Shown piece by piece: positions 1 to 5,892 of a DNA stretch of 6,233 nt. This DNA comes from an uncultured Clostridia bacterium (GTDB lineage Bacteria; Bacillota; Clostridia; Christensenellales; CAG-917). How positions within the stretch are numbered: the first letter of the stretch is position 1; every line of letters starts with the position of its first letter. The notes beneath the pieces were generated by a model, which was given only the letters and a program-made list of their open reading frames with translations, did not search any database and was not told the origin of the DNA. The translations under genes and the position numbers were made by a program. The DNA lies in the NCBI GenBank assembly GCA_946056785.1, contig CAMGKS010000073.1, positions 1 through 6,233 on the forward strand, in the 5' to 3' direction.

Positions 1-79
1 CGAAAATATATATATTTTAGGGCTTCGAATTTTAATTATATTTTATCTTTTGAAAGTAATTTTTACGTAAATTTTAACT

Positions 80-931
80 TTATTCAAACACTTCTTCTTT
101 AACTTTTTCTAAAAACTCTTTAAGCGATTCCAACGGAATTGCATAGTTTATCCCCAATTCGCCGGACATGGCGTCGACAACGCCGACAAGCTCACCGTCA
201 GAGTTCAAAAGCGGTCCGCCCGAATTTCCATGAAGCGTATTTGCGGTAATAACGATATATTCGTTGTCTTTAACCGTTCTTGAATCGTTAGAAACCAATC
301 CGTCGATTATGCACAAACCTTTTCCGGCACTATTGCCGATAGCGTAAATTCTTTCACCGGTACGAACAGGTTCTTTTGCAAAGGTAACCGCCTTTAAACC
401 TTCTCTATCCAATTTTAAAATTGCGAGGTCTTTTTTAGGGTCGCAGTATACAAATTCCAATTCGTATTTTTCGTTAGATTTATAAGCTCTACATAAAATC
501 ATCGAAGAAATCGTTTCGATTTTTCCTTCATCATTTAGCTTTGCTATTACGTGCGCGTTAGTAATCATATAACCGCCTTCAATAATAAAGCCGCTTCCCA
601 CCTGAAGTTGGTCTCCGAAAACCGAAACAATGGAATACACGCTATCACGGTTTAACTCAAACACGTTCAAGCCGCTTCCGCTGTTTTCTTCTTTTTTTAC
701 GGCAGGTTTTTCACCCACACCGCTATCTTGCAAAACCTGCTCGGAAGTGCCGTCTGTTTTTTGATTTTTAAGATTGAACACTCTGAATTTTGACTCCGAA
801 TTAAATTCGCCAAGACAGCTGCGGCACTGATAACCGTAAAAAACGTTACCGTCTTTTTCGTATTCGACAATTTCGTCGATTTCATTGCTTCCGCAAACTT
901 CACATCTGTCGCATCTGAAAACCATACCCAT
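80..931 (-). CDS. Cytosolic zinc-ribbon trypsin-like (HtrA-type) serine protease
   Basis: This is a 283-aa protein. The N-terminus holds a zinc ribbon with C10/C13 and C36/C39, and an additional C7. A Ser/Lys/Glu-rich linker (about 51-90) leads to a trypsin-fold domain (about 95-280). The triad is complete: H127 in MITNAHV, D168 in KKDLAIL, and S237 in HGNSGGPL. FGDQLQVGSGF precedes the His as in HtrA/DegP proteins. The protein has no signal peptide, no membrane segment and no PDZ domain, and it ends shortly after the last beta-strand/helix (INYAIPLESLKEFL). A normal HtrA is membrane-anchored or exported and carries a PDZ domain, so this one should act in the cytosol. The zinc ribbon echoes the one on the TIR protein. 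It is coupled to the Vps4-like ATPase, and the substrate may be a member of the same system (inference). The start at 931 is supported by AGGAGGG; an ATG two codons later is less well spaced. Confidence 0.9.
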   Translation of the reverse strand: MGMVFRCDRCEVCGSNEIDEIVEYEKDGNVFYGYQCRSCLGEFNSESKFRVFNLKNQKTDGTSEQVLQDSGVGEKPAVKKEENSGSGLNVFELNRDSVYSIVSVFGDQLQVGSGFIIEGGYMITNAHVIAKLNDEGKIETISSMILCRAYKSNEKYELEFVYCDPKKDLAILKLDREGLKAVTFAKEPVRTGERIYAIGNSAGKGLCIIDGLVSNDSRTVKDNEYIVITANTLHGNSGGPLLNSDGELVGVVDAMSGELGINYAIPLESLKEFLEKVKEEVFE

Positions 932-936
932 AGTAT

Positions 937-943
937 CCCTCCT
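937..943 (-). promoter_or_regulatory. Ribosome binding site of the protease gene, overlapping the ATPase stop
   Basis: The minus strand reads AGGAGGG, 5 nt before the ATG at 931. Its first two bases are the last two of the ATPase TAG stop (942-944). The genes are separated by only 10 nt, so translational coupling is likely. Confidence 0.85.
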
Positions 944-2102
944 ATTCTGCTACGTCGTCACCGTTTCTGTACGCTTCAAACTTTGCCAATTCTTCATCGG
1001 TGATAACGTTTCTCGTATTTTTCATTGCCTTTTCGAGGTCGTCGTTTGTAATGTTTTCTATCTTTGACGAGCGTATAGCTCTTTTATATGCTTCGAGTTT
1101 TACCTTTTCGCAAATGGCGGTAATATCGCCTCCGCCGAAACCTACAAGTGATTCGGCAAATTTAACAAGGTCGACGTCGTCGTTTTTAGGCAAACCTTTT
1201 AAAGATTTGTTAACCATAAACTCACGAGCACCTTTATCAGGAAGTCCTACGTAGATCTGCGTATCGAAACGTCCGCCACGAACCATTGCGCTGTCGATAG
1301 CCCACGGACGGTTTGTAGCGGAAATCAAAAGCAACATTTTGTTTGTCTTTGATTTTTTGAATCCGTCAACTTTGGTAAGGAACGTCGCAACAAATCTTGA
1401 CATTTCTGCGTCGACGCCGCCTGTGCTGTCGCTACGCTTAGATGCAACCGAATCGAATTCGTCAAAGAAAATTATCGCTCTTTCGTTTTTCAATGCCGTA
1501 TTAAAAAGTGCGTCAAGCTGCTTGGAACTGTCGCCCATGTATTTGGAAATAAGGTCCTGACAGTTTATCGCATAAAATTTTGCGTCAACTTCACCGGCTA
1601 TTGCACGGGCAATAAAAGTTTTACCTGTTCCGGGAGGACCGTACAACATAATTTTAGCACCAGGTTTAATGTTATAAGCTTTTGCCAATTCGGGATTGTT
1701 CATAGGAGCCAAAACTTTGAAACGGATCTGTTCTTTTACGTCGTCGAGACCTGCAACGTCCGCAAACGTAATCTTATTCTCGTCAGGTTCAATAGGTTTA
1801 AATTCTGCAATGCCGTCGTCGTTCTTTTCCTCTTCCGACTTATTCTCGCTATTTGGTTTCTGAGTCATTTTGACGGGTTTTCTGCCCGAACAATTTGTTC
1901 TGACAAAATTAAGTATCTTTACCGCATTTTTGTGATATTCAAGTTTTACGTCGTTTGTTGTAGCAGTTTGCGATATGTCATCTGCAAGTTCTGCAGCTCT
2001 TAAAAAAGCGTCACGCGCTCCCATAATATCACCGGCAGCATACATTTCCTTAGCCGTTTCGTAAAAACTTTTATATGCTTCGACTTTTGCTGAATTATTC
2101 AT
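942..2102 (-). CDS. Vps4-like AAA+ ATPase with N-terminal MIT-like domain
   Basis: This is a 386-aa protein from the ATG at 2102. Residues 4-71 form a predicted three-helix bundle with the MIT pattern, including AKEMYAAGDIMGARDAFLRA, which parallels the GNY-EAL-LY core of Vps4 MIT domains. A charged linker (about 75-108) follows, then one AAA+ domain. It has Walker A GPPGTGKT (155-162), an aromatic pore-loop residue in SKYMGDS (Y188), Walker B IIFFDEFD (D214, E215), sensor 1 ATN (N264) and candidate arginine fingers R275/R278. The sequence ATNRPWAIDSA carries the Pro-Trp signature of the Vps4/katanin/spastin clade. The C-terminal ITDEELAKFEAY resembles the Vps4 C-terminal helix, whereas RGGRFD is closer to the FtsH/Cdc48 form. 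Vps4 uses ATP to disassemble ESCRT-III polymers captured by its MIT domain, so the ESCRT-III-like protein in the same cluster is the likely substrate (inference). The gene follows the TIR gene by 107 nt and overlaps the protease ribosome binding site. A single TPR instead of MIT is the main alternative. Confidence 0.85.
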   Translation of the reverse strand: MNNSAKVEAYKSFYETAKEMYAAGDIMGARDAFLRAAELADDISQTATTNDVKLEYHKNAVKILNFVRTNCSGRKPVKMTQKPNSENKSEEEKNDDGIAEFKPIEPDENKITFADVAGLDDVKEQIRFKVLAPMNNPELAKAYNIKPGAKIMLYGPPGTGKTFIARAIAGEVDAKFYAINCQDLISKYMGDSSKQLDALFNTALKNERAIIFFDEFDSVASKRSDSTGGVDAEMSRFVATFLTKVDGFKKSKTNKMLLLISATNRPWAIDSAMVRGGRFDTQIYVGLPDKGAREFMVNKSLKGLPKNDDVDLVKFAESLVGFGGGDITAICEKVKLEAYKRAIRSSKIENITNDDLEKAMKNTRNVITDEELAKFEAYRNGDDVAE

Positions 2103-2108
2103 TGACAT

Positions 2109-2115
2109 CTCCCTT
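2109..2115 (-). promoter_or_regulatory. Ribosome binding site that sets the Vps4-like start at 2102
   Basis: The minus strand reads AAGGGAG here, immediately followed by ATGTCAATG. The first ATG (2106-2108) directly abuts the Shine-Dalgarno sequence and is too close. The second ATG (2100-2102) is 6 nt away, a normal spacing. This choice beats the in-frame TTG at 2172-2174, which would add 24 residues from the leader. Confidence 0.75.
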
Positions 2116-2133
2116 AATTTTTTATCATACAAC

Positions 2134-2172
2134 GGGCAACCGCTCGGAAATTTTAGCTTAATGCGCTTGCCC
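2134..2172 (-). other. GC-rich stem-loop in the leader of the Vps4-like gene
   Basis: GGGCAACCGC (2134-2143) and GCGCTTGCCC (2163-2172) pair over 10 positions with one mismatch, around a 19-nt loop. In the mRNA it lies between the TIR stop codon and the ATPase ribosome binding site. No U-run follows directly, so it is more likely an mRNA processing, stability or partial attenuation element than a full terminator. It also argues that this stretch is leader and not the N-terminal coding region that a TTG start at 2174 would give. Confidence 0.45.
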
Positions 2173-2209
2173 AATCAAAATTTTTAATTGCTTTCTCAAT
2201 TGTTTAAAA

Positions 2210-5062
2210 TTATGATTTGAAATCTTTGTCACCGATGCGTATTTCTATTTCTTCGGGCAAGGTTTCGTCGAACTCGACTTCGTATTCGGTTTCAAAGCGT
2301 TCGTATGAAAGATAATTGTTTCTTTTAGAATGCCTGTATCCGCCGGTAAAAATTGCACCGGCGATTAATCCCCCTGCCGTAACAACGAAAAATACAACCG
2401 AAAAAAGAATTCTGAGTTCATATTTTTGAGAAAGTTTTTTCTTTCCGTTTTTATAATAATAATCTTTCTCCGACGCCCCTTTATTTAATTCTTCGTATAT
2501 TGAAAGACGTTTTCCATAAATCTTACCGTAAACTCTTGGAGCAACGAACACACACTGTACGCAACTTAAAACGCCAAAGAATATTGACGAAACGTAACTG
2601 CCGTGAGACGGGCTAGGCAAAAATCCAGACTCACCGCACAATAAAACCATAAACGATATAATAAAGCAGATAGGAAACACCAAAAATGCCAAAGTGGAAT
2701 ATTTCAAAATATTGTCTTTTGACTTGGCGGCAAGTTTGTTGTTCCTGATTTCATCCCATTTATCTATAAACCGTTTGACGGTTCCGTTTTGCATAGCAAA
2801 CTTAACAAATTCCGATTTAACAGTTTTTGAATTTGCATCGTTTGACTTTGCATCCGACGGGTTGTCGGAGTATTTATCGGCGGCAACGTTATTGTTTAAC
2901 TCGTTACGTTTTAAATATGCCTCCTGCCTTTTTATTACTTCCATACACCTTTCAATCTGTTTATCGTTTGCGACAGCCAAAAAGTTGACAAATTCCGGAG
3001 TATCGGAAATTTTAACCGATGATTTAACTAATTCCTCGTCCGACGATGCCTTTGCTTTGGCTTTTATGAGATTCCAATATACGCCCGGAGTCTTTACGTT
3101 TAAATTCAAACGGACGCGCAAATAGTACTGAGCGGAATCGAAGAACTTACTCTTTATACAACGGTCGGCCATTGCGGATAATTGTTCGTCAAGGTCGCTC
3201 ATATCTCCGATGTAATATCTGATTACGTGGTTAAAAACTTCCACCATATTGTCCGTTACGCTTTCTTCGCAAAGAATTCCGTCAAGAACTGCTATTACTT
3301 CCGCCTTTCTCTCATCGTCAGAAAGGTATTTAAGCAAATTCTCAAATTCGGCGAAGTCAAAATGTCCTTTTGACGCCACTTCTTTTCCATATCTGCATTC
3401 GGACGGAGAAATACCCGACAAAGTCGTCGTTCTGATTATACCCCTTAAACAGTTTACGTTTCCCTCGTCGATTTTAAGGGTTTTTGAAAAATACATTTTC
3501 GCAACGGAAAACTGTTTTGCATTTAATGCCGATAAAGCAAATCTGTAAAGATAATCGACGTGAGCATCGACGTCTTTTGCGTCAACGGCACAAATTGTCT
3601 TTTCAAACACGCTCGGATTGACGCTCTCAATAGATCTGTTGAGAAGGGACGCAACGTTAGCGTCACGGTTGTCGTAATTGTACGGCAATATTTTATCGAT
3701 TAAATTCAATGCGTCGCTTTCATTTTTGTCGATAAGGTTTTCAGCCAAAGAATAAAATAAATCGAGATTCTTTGTCGCCGATTCTTTTGTCGAATATACG
3801 ATAACGTCCTCTGCGGTTTTAAAATCTGTAAAGCCGTTCAATCTAACGAATTCTTCGTTTGATTTTATATGATATTTAATGTAAAGTCCGTATAACAGAG
3901 CTTGAGAATTGTTCGGATTTTTTGAAATGATTTCGCCTAAAATTAATTTTGCTTTGTCGAAAAAGTCGTTTTCAATCAAACGCTCAACAACGGTGATTTT
4001 GTTCTTTTCATCAAGGCTTAAATCATAACCGCCTGTCTCATCGATTTTCTTCAGACTTACAGCCGCAATTTTAACCTGTTTAGCCTTTTTCGCAACGACG
4101 TTTTTGGCAATTTCTATTTTTTCAACGCCGCTACCCTCGCTTGCCGTCGTTTCCTCGACAATCTTTTCGATATGTCTTTCCAAATCTCCGTAAAAAGTCT
4201 TTTTCGAACCGTCAAGGCACTGTCTGCATCTTAGTCCTGAAGGAAGAAGCGACGGGTCGCACTTTTCATACACAACGATGAGGCTTGCCGAATGCTTATC
4301 GCCCGAGGCAACCATTCTGGCATATCTCGTCCACTCGTTCTTCATCCACGTGGAAGAGAAATAATCGGGATTTTGACCGTAAACTATCATTACCCTTGCC
4401 GATTTCAATGCGGCATATATGTACGGTTCATACTGTTCCGAAACCTTATCACGCAAACTTTCCCGACTGAAAAAAACTCTATATCCAAGACCGGTTAAAT
4501 GCGTATAAAGATTTTGGGCTTCATAACTGTCAGCGGTACGTTCTACCCCGTTATTTCTGTCCGAATCTTTATAACAGATAAATATATCGTAAGGCTTCTC
4601 ACGGCTGGCTTTGTCAAGCCATTCAAGCCTGATTTTTTCAATTTTATCCGCTTGCTCTATATAGCTTTCTTTTAAGGCGTCGGAAGTAAGCTCCAAAGTT
4701 TTCAGATAATCTTCGTCGGCAAGAAAACTTTTATCGCTGATTCTCTGACAAGTAGGAATTTTCTTTCCGTCAATCAAGTCATCAACGAAAATAATACCGT
4801 TCTTTGCCAAAGCTCTTCCCCAATAGGCTTCATGACAAGCGTTATCGTGTGAAATAATCAGAGAAAAGTTTTCGATTGCGTCCTCGAATTCACCTTTTCG
4901 CAAATCTTCATATGCGGAAACAAGCATAATTTCGTTTTTAGACTTTACGCTGTTATCTTGAAATTTAGCTCCGCACGCTTTACAAACGTATACGCCGCCG
5001 TCAAACTCCAACGGTCCGCCGCATACTTTGCATATTAACTTCGTAAACTTTTCATCAGCCAT
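2210..5062 (-). CDS. Membrane-anchored zinc-ribbon/TPR/TIR-domain protein
   Basis: This is a 950-aa multidomain protein. An N-terminal zinc ribbon has C11/C14 and C27/C30. A TPR-like segment follows (about 44-150, with the EAYWGRAL motif), then a TIR domain (about 156-300) starting KPYDIFICYKDSD. The TIR contains WMKNEW, whose E243 aligns with the catalytic Glu of NAD-cleaving TIRs such as SARM1. A long helical region (about 350-715) has TPR-like repeats, clearest near 355-395, 498-540 and 630-665. A polar linker leads to three hydrophobic segments (about 787-809, 822-841, 884-907) and an acidic tail. The order zinc ribbon-TPR-TIR is a layout I know from many Firmicutes; the long repeat region with C-terminal membrane anchor is an extension. 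Known for the superfamily: bacterial TIRs cleave NAD+ or make cyclic-ADP-ribose signals in immunity. Whether this one is enzymatic or an adaptor is inferred. The ATG at 5062 has GGAAGGA 6 nt upstream. The neighbours suggest a role at the membrane together with the ESCRT-like proteins. Confidence 0.88.
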   Translation of the reverse strand: MADEKFTKLICKVCGGPLEFDGGVYVCKACGAKFQDNSVKSKNEIMLVSAYEDLRKGEFEDAIENFSLIISHDNACHEAYWGRALAKNGIIFVDDLIDGKKIPTCQRISDKSFLADEDYLKTLELTSDALKESYIEQADKIEKIRLEWLDKASREKPYDIFICYKDSDRNNGVERTADSYEAQNLYTHLTGLGYRVFFSRESLRDKVSEQYEPYIYAALKSARVMIVYGQNPDYFSSTWMKNEWTRYARMVASGDKHSASLIVVYEKCDPSLLPSGLRCRQCLDGSKKTFYGDLERHIEKIVEETTASEGSGVEKIEIAKNVVAKKAKQVKIAAVSLKKIDETGGYDLSLDEKNKITVVERLIENDFFDKAKLILGEIISKNPNNSQALLYGLYIKYHIKSNEEFVRLNGFTDFKTAEDVIVYSTKESATKNLDLFYSLAENLIDKNESDALNLIDKILPYNYDNRDANVASLLNRSIESVNPSVFEKTICAVDAKDVDAHVDYLYRFALSALNAKQFSVAKMYFSKTLKIDEGNVNCLRGIIRTTTLSGISPSECRYGKEVASKGHFDFAEFENLLKYLSDDERKAEVIAVLDGILCEESVTDNMVEVFNHVIRYYIGDMSDLDEQLSAMADRCIKSKFFDSAQYYLRVRLNLNVKTPGVYWNLIKAKAKASSDEELVKSSVKISDTPEFVNFLAVANDKQIERCMEVIKRQEAYLKRNELNNNVAADKYSDNPSDAKSNDANSKTVKSEFVKFAMQNGTVKRFIDKWDEIRNNKLAAKSKDNILKYSTLAFLVFPICFIISFMVLLCGESGFLPSPSHGSYVSSIFFGVLSCVQCVFVAPRVYGKIYGKRLSIYEELNKGASEKDYYYKNGKKKLSQKYELRILFSVVFFVVTAGGLIAGAIFTGGYRHSKRNNYLSYERFETEYEVEFDETLPEEIEIRIGDKDFKS

Positions 5063-5084
5063 TTTTTATCCTTCCAAAGGCTCC

Positions 5085-5113
5085 GTTTAATCGGAACTTA
5101 GTTCCGATTAAAC
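5085..5113. repeat. Perfect 13-bp inverted repeat with a 3-nt loop before the TIR gene
   Basis: GTTTAATCGGAAC (5085-5097), loop TTA, then GTTCCGATTAAAC (5101-5113). The hairpin ends 22 nt upstream of the TIR start codon and 9 nt upstream of its Shine-Dalgarno sequence. In neither orientation is it followed by a T-run, so it is not a standard intrinsic terminator. Possible roles are a dimeric-repressor operator, a 5'-stabilising mRNA hairpin, or a processing site. A perfect 13-bp stem in 225 nt is unlikely to be chance. Confidence 0.7.
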
Positions 5114-5142
5114 AAAGTCAAATTACTTAGCATCGTTAGCAA

Positions 5143-5180
5143 AGCGTTACAAACGTCTTAAAATGCATTTACGTAACGCT
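5143..5180. repeat. 8-bp inverted repeat AGCGTTAC / GTAACGCT
   Basis: AGCGTTAC (5143-5150) and GTAACGCT (5173-5180) are perfect inverted copies around 22 nt. That loop contains a 10-bp palindrome AAATGCATTT (5161-5170). It can form a stem-loop in the leader of the TIR gene or serve as a spaced operator. Its function is unknown. Confidence 0.35.
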
Positions 5181-5220
5181 AAAAATCTGACGCTTTCAAA
5201 ATAATGCTTTTTGGTTTTAA

Positions 5221-5241
5221 ATTAAACAAATTAGGTTTAAT
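5221..5241. repeat. Inverted repeat ATTAAAC-N7-GTTTAAT
   Basis: ATTAAAC (5221-5227) and GTTTAAT (5235-5241) are perfect 7-bp inverted copies around a 7-nt spacer. The same heptamers form the outer arms of the 13-bp hairpin at 5085-5113, so they might be shared half-sites of one regulator. The AT-only composition apart from one C/G keeps confidence low. Confidence 0.3.
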
Positions 5242-5273
5242 ATTCTCTTTGCTTAAAACTTAATAAATAGTTA

Positions 5274-5292
5274 AATAATACGACGTATTATT
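5274..5292. repeat. 9-bp AT-rich palindrome over the stop codon of the ESCRT-III-like gene
   Basis: AATAATACG (5274-5282) and CGTATTATT (5284-5292) are perfect inverted copies separated by one base, and they cover the TAA stop at 5288-5290. A one-base spacer and AT-rich ends make it a poor RNA hairpin, and no run of T follows it in the direction of transcription, so it is not a convincing terminator. It could be a protein-binding site or chance in AT-rich DNA. Confidence 0.35.
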
Positions 5293-5890
5293 CGTTTATG
5301 ATTTTATTTTTTTCTTTTGCTATTTCATCGGCAAGGCTTGAAATACTGCTCGTAGCCGCACTGTTCGGAAGCACCGTTCCGCTAAGTTTGGCACGTGCGG
5401 CGTCAATCATCGGACGCACGGAAGCGATTTCTTCACTGCTTCTTGCTTTGTTAGCAGGATTCGAGGTTCTCATAGCGCCTGCCATAGCTTTTTGAGAAAT
5501 CTTGATATTTCTCATATACTTACTGATCTTAACGTTGGCTTTCTGAATTTTCTTGATATCAGGCATTTTTGCCTTGTTGCCTGCCATCTTATCCAAAGCG
5601 TTGATAGCCATTGCCATATTCTGTGCAATCGAGTTCGAAACGTTTATAATATCGAAATTGGCTTTTGTTTGCGTAAGCGAGCTAATTACGTCGTTAAGTT
5701 CCATAAGAGCGCTGACCGCAACGTCATAGCTTCCTTGGTCGCCGTTAATTTCTGCCTGAGCCGCAATATTTGCATATTCCTGTCTTTTTGCGGTAAGTTC
5801 GTTAATCTGGTCGTTAAAAACCTGCATTTGCTCGTCTCTTTCCATCTGAGCCATAATTTCTTTTTCTGTTTTTGATTTATAGAAAGCCAT
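5288..5890 (-). CDS. ESCRT-III/SNF7-like helical protein
   Basis: This 200-aa protein is the size of a eukaryotic CHMP/Snf7 subunit. Seen in the sequence: no Cys or Trp, no Pro before residue 110, and a predicted long helical hairpin (about 15-48 and 52-104). A segment follows that resembles the alpha3-alpha4 part of CHMP2/Vps2: KANFDIINVSNSIAQ (77-90), a helix ending in DKMAGN, then MPDIKKIQKAN (109-119), which parallels the LPQIQKIMMEFE-type motif in the same relative place. The stretch 106-134 is strongly basic. A Ser/Ala/Pro-rich linker (about 141-180) leads to a last amphipathic helix (183-198), where a MIT-interacting motif sits in ESCRT-III proteins. Known family role: ESCRT-III subunits polymerise on membranes and are remodelled by Vps4. 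The ATG at 5890 follows GAGGAGGAG (5899-5907) with 8 nt spacing. A Vps4-like ATPase lies two genes downstream. Alternatives are a PspA/Vipp1-like relative or an unrelated coiled coil. The ESCRT-III reading is an inference from motif layout. Confidence 0.6.
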   Translation of the reverse strand: MAFYKSKTEKEIMAQMERDEQMQVFNDQINELTAKRQEYANIAAQAEINGDQGSYDVAVSALMELNDVISSLTQTKANFDIINVSNSIAQNMAMAINALDKMAGNKAKMPDIKKIQKANVKISKYMRNIKISQKAMAGAMRTSNPANKARSSEEIASVRPMIDAARAKLSGTVLPNSAATSSISSLADEIAKEKNKIINE

Positions 5891-5892
5891 TT

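Larger units (their letters stand above)
5063..5287 (-). promoter_or_regulatory. 225-nt intergenic leader of the TIR gene, likely regulatory
   Basis: This is the longest non-coding stretch in the window. It is AT-rich and contains inverted repeats listed separately. A second promoter for the TIR-ATPase-protease genes would be expected here. The best sigma-A-like match on the minus strand is TTGTTT (5224-5229), a 17-nt spacer and CATTAT (5201-5206), which is weak in both boxes. No small ORF or known riboswitch was recognised. A Shine-Dalgarno GGAAGGA (5069-5075) lies 6 nt before the ATG at 5062. The idea that this region splits the cluster into two transcription units is inference. Confidence 0.4.

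Noticed and set aside
1..79. Terminator after the protease gene, including the AT palindrome at 3-18 and TTTACGTAAA at 62-71
   Set aside because: Both are AT-only or short palindromes without a GC stem followed by a T-run; the true terminator or a further gene may lie beyond the edge.
697..903. 68-codon minus-strand frame inside the protease gene
   Set aside because: It overlaps the zinc-ribbon and linker coding region in another frame and has no ribosome binding site or recognisable product.
2103..2174. N-terminal extension of the ATPase from a TTG at 2174
   Set aside because: It crosses a stem-loop, has no good ribosome binding site and adds residues that do not match a MIT or AAA protein; the ATG at 2102 is better supported.
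2276..2300. MIM2-like motif in the acidic C-terminal tail of the TIR protein (TLPEEIEI)
   Set aside because: Only one Leu-Pro pair is present and the alternating proline pattern of MIM2 is missing, so a MIT contact cannot be argued.
2694..3125. 143-codon open frame on the plus strand inside the TIR gene
   Set aside because: It is antisense to a well-supported coding region and its product shows no domain; its composition is what the opposite strand of a helical-repeat gene would give. The other plus-strand frames are rejected for the same reason.
5201..5229. Sigma-A promoter TTGTTT-N17-CATTAT for the TIR gene
   Set aside because: Both boxes match the consensus weakly and the region is AT-rich, so such a match is expected by chance; it is mentioned only as the best candidate.
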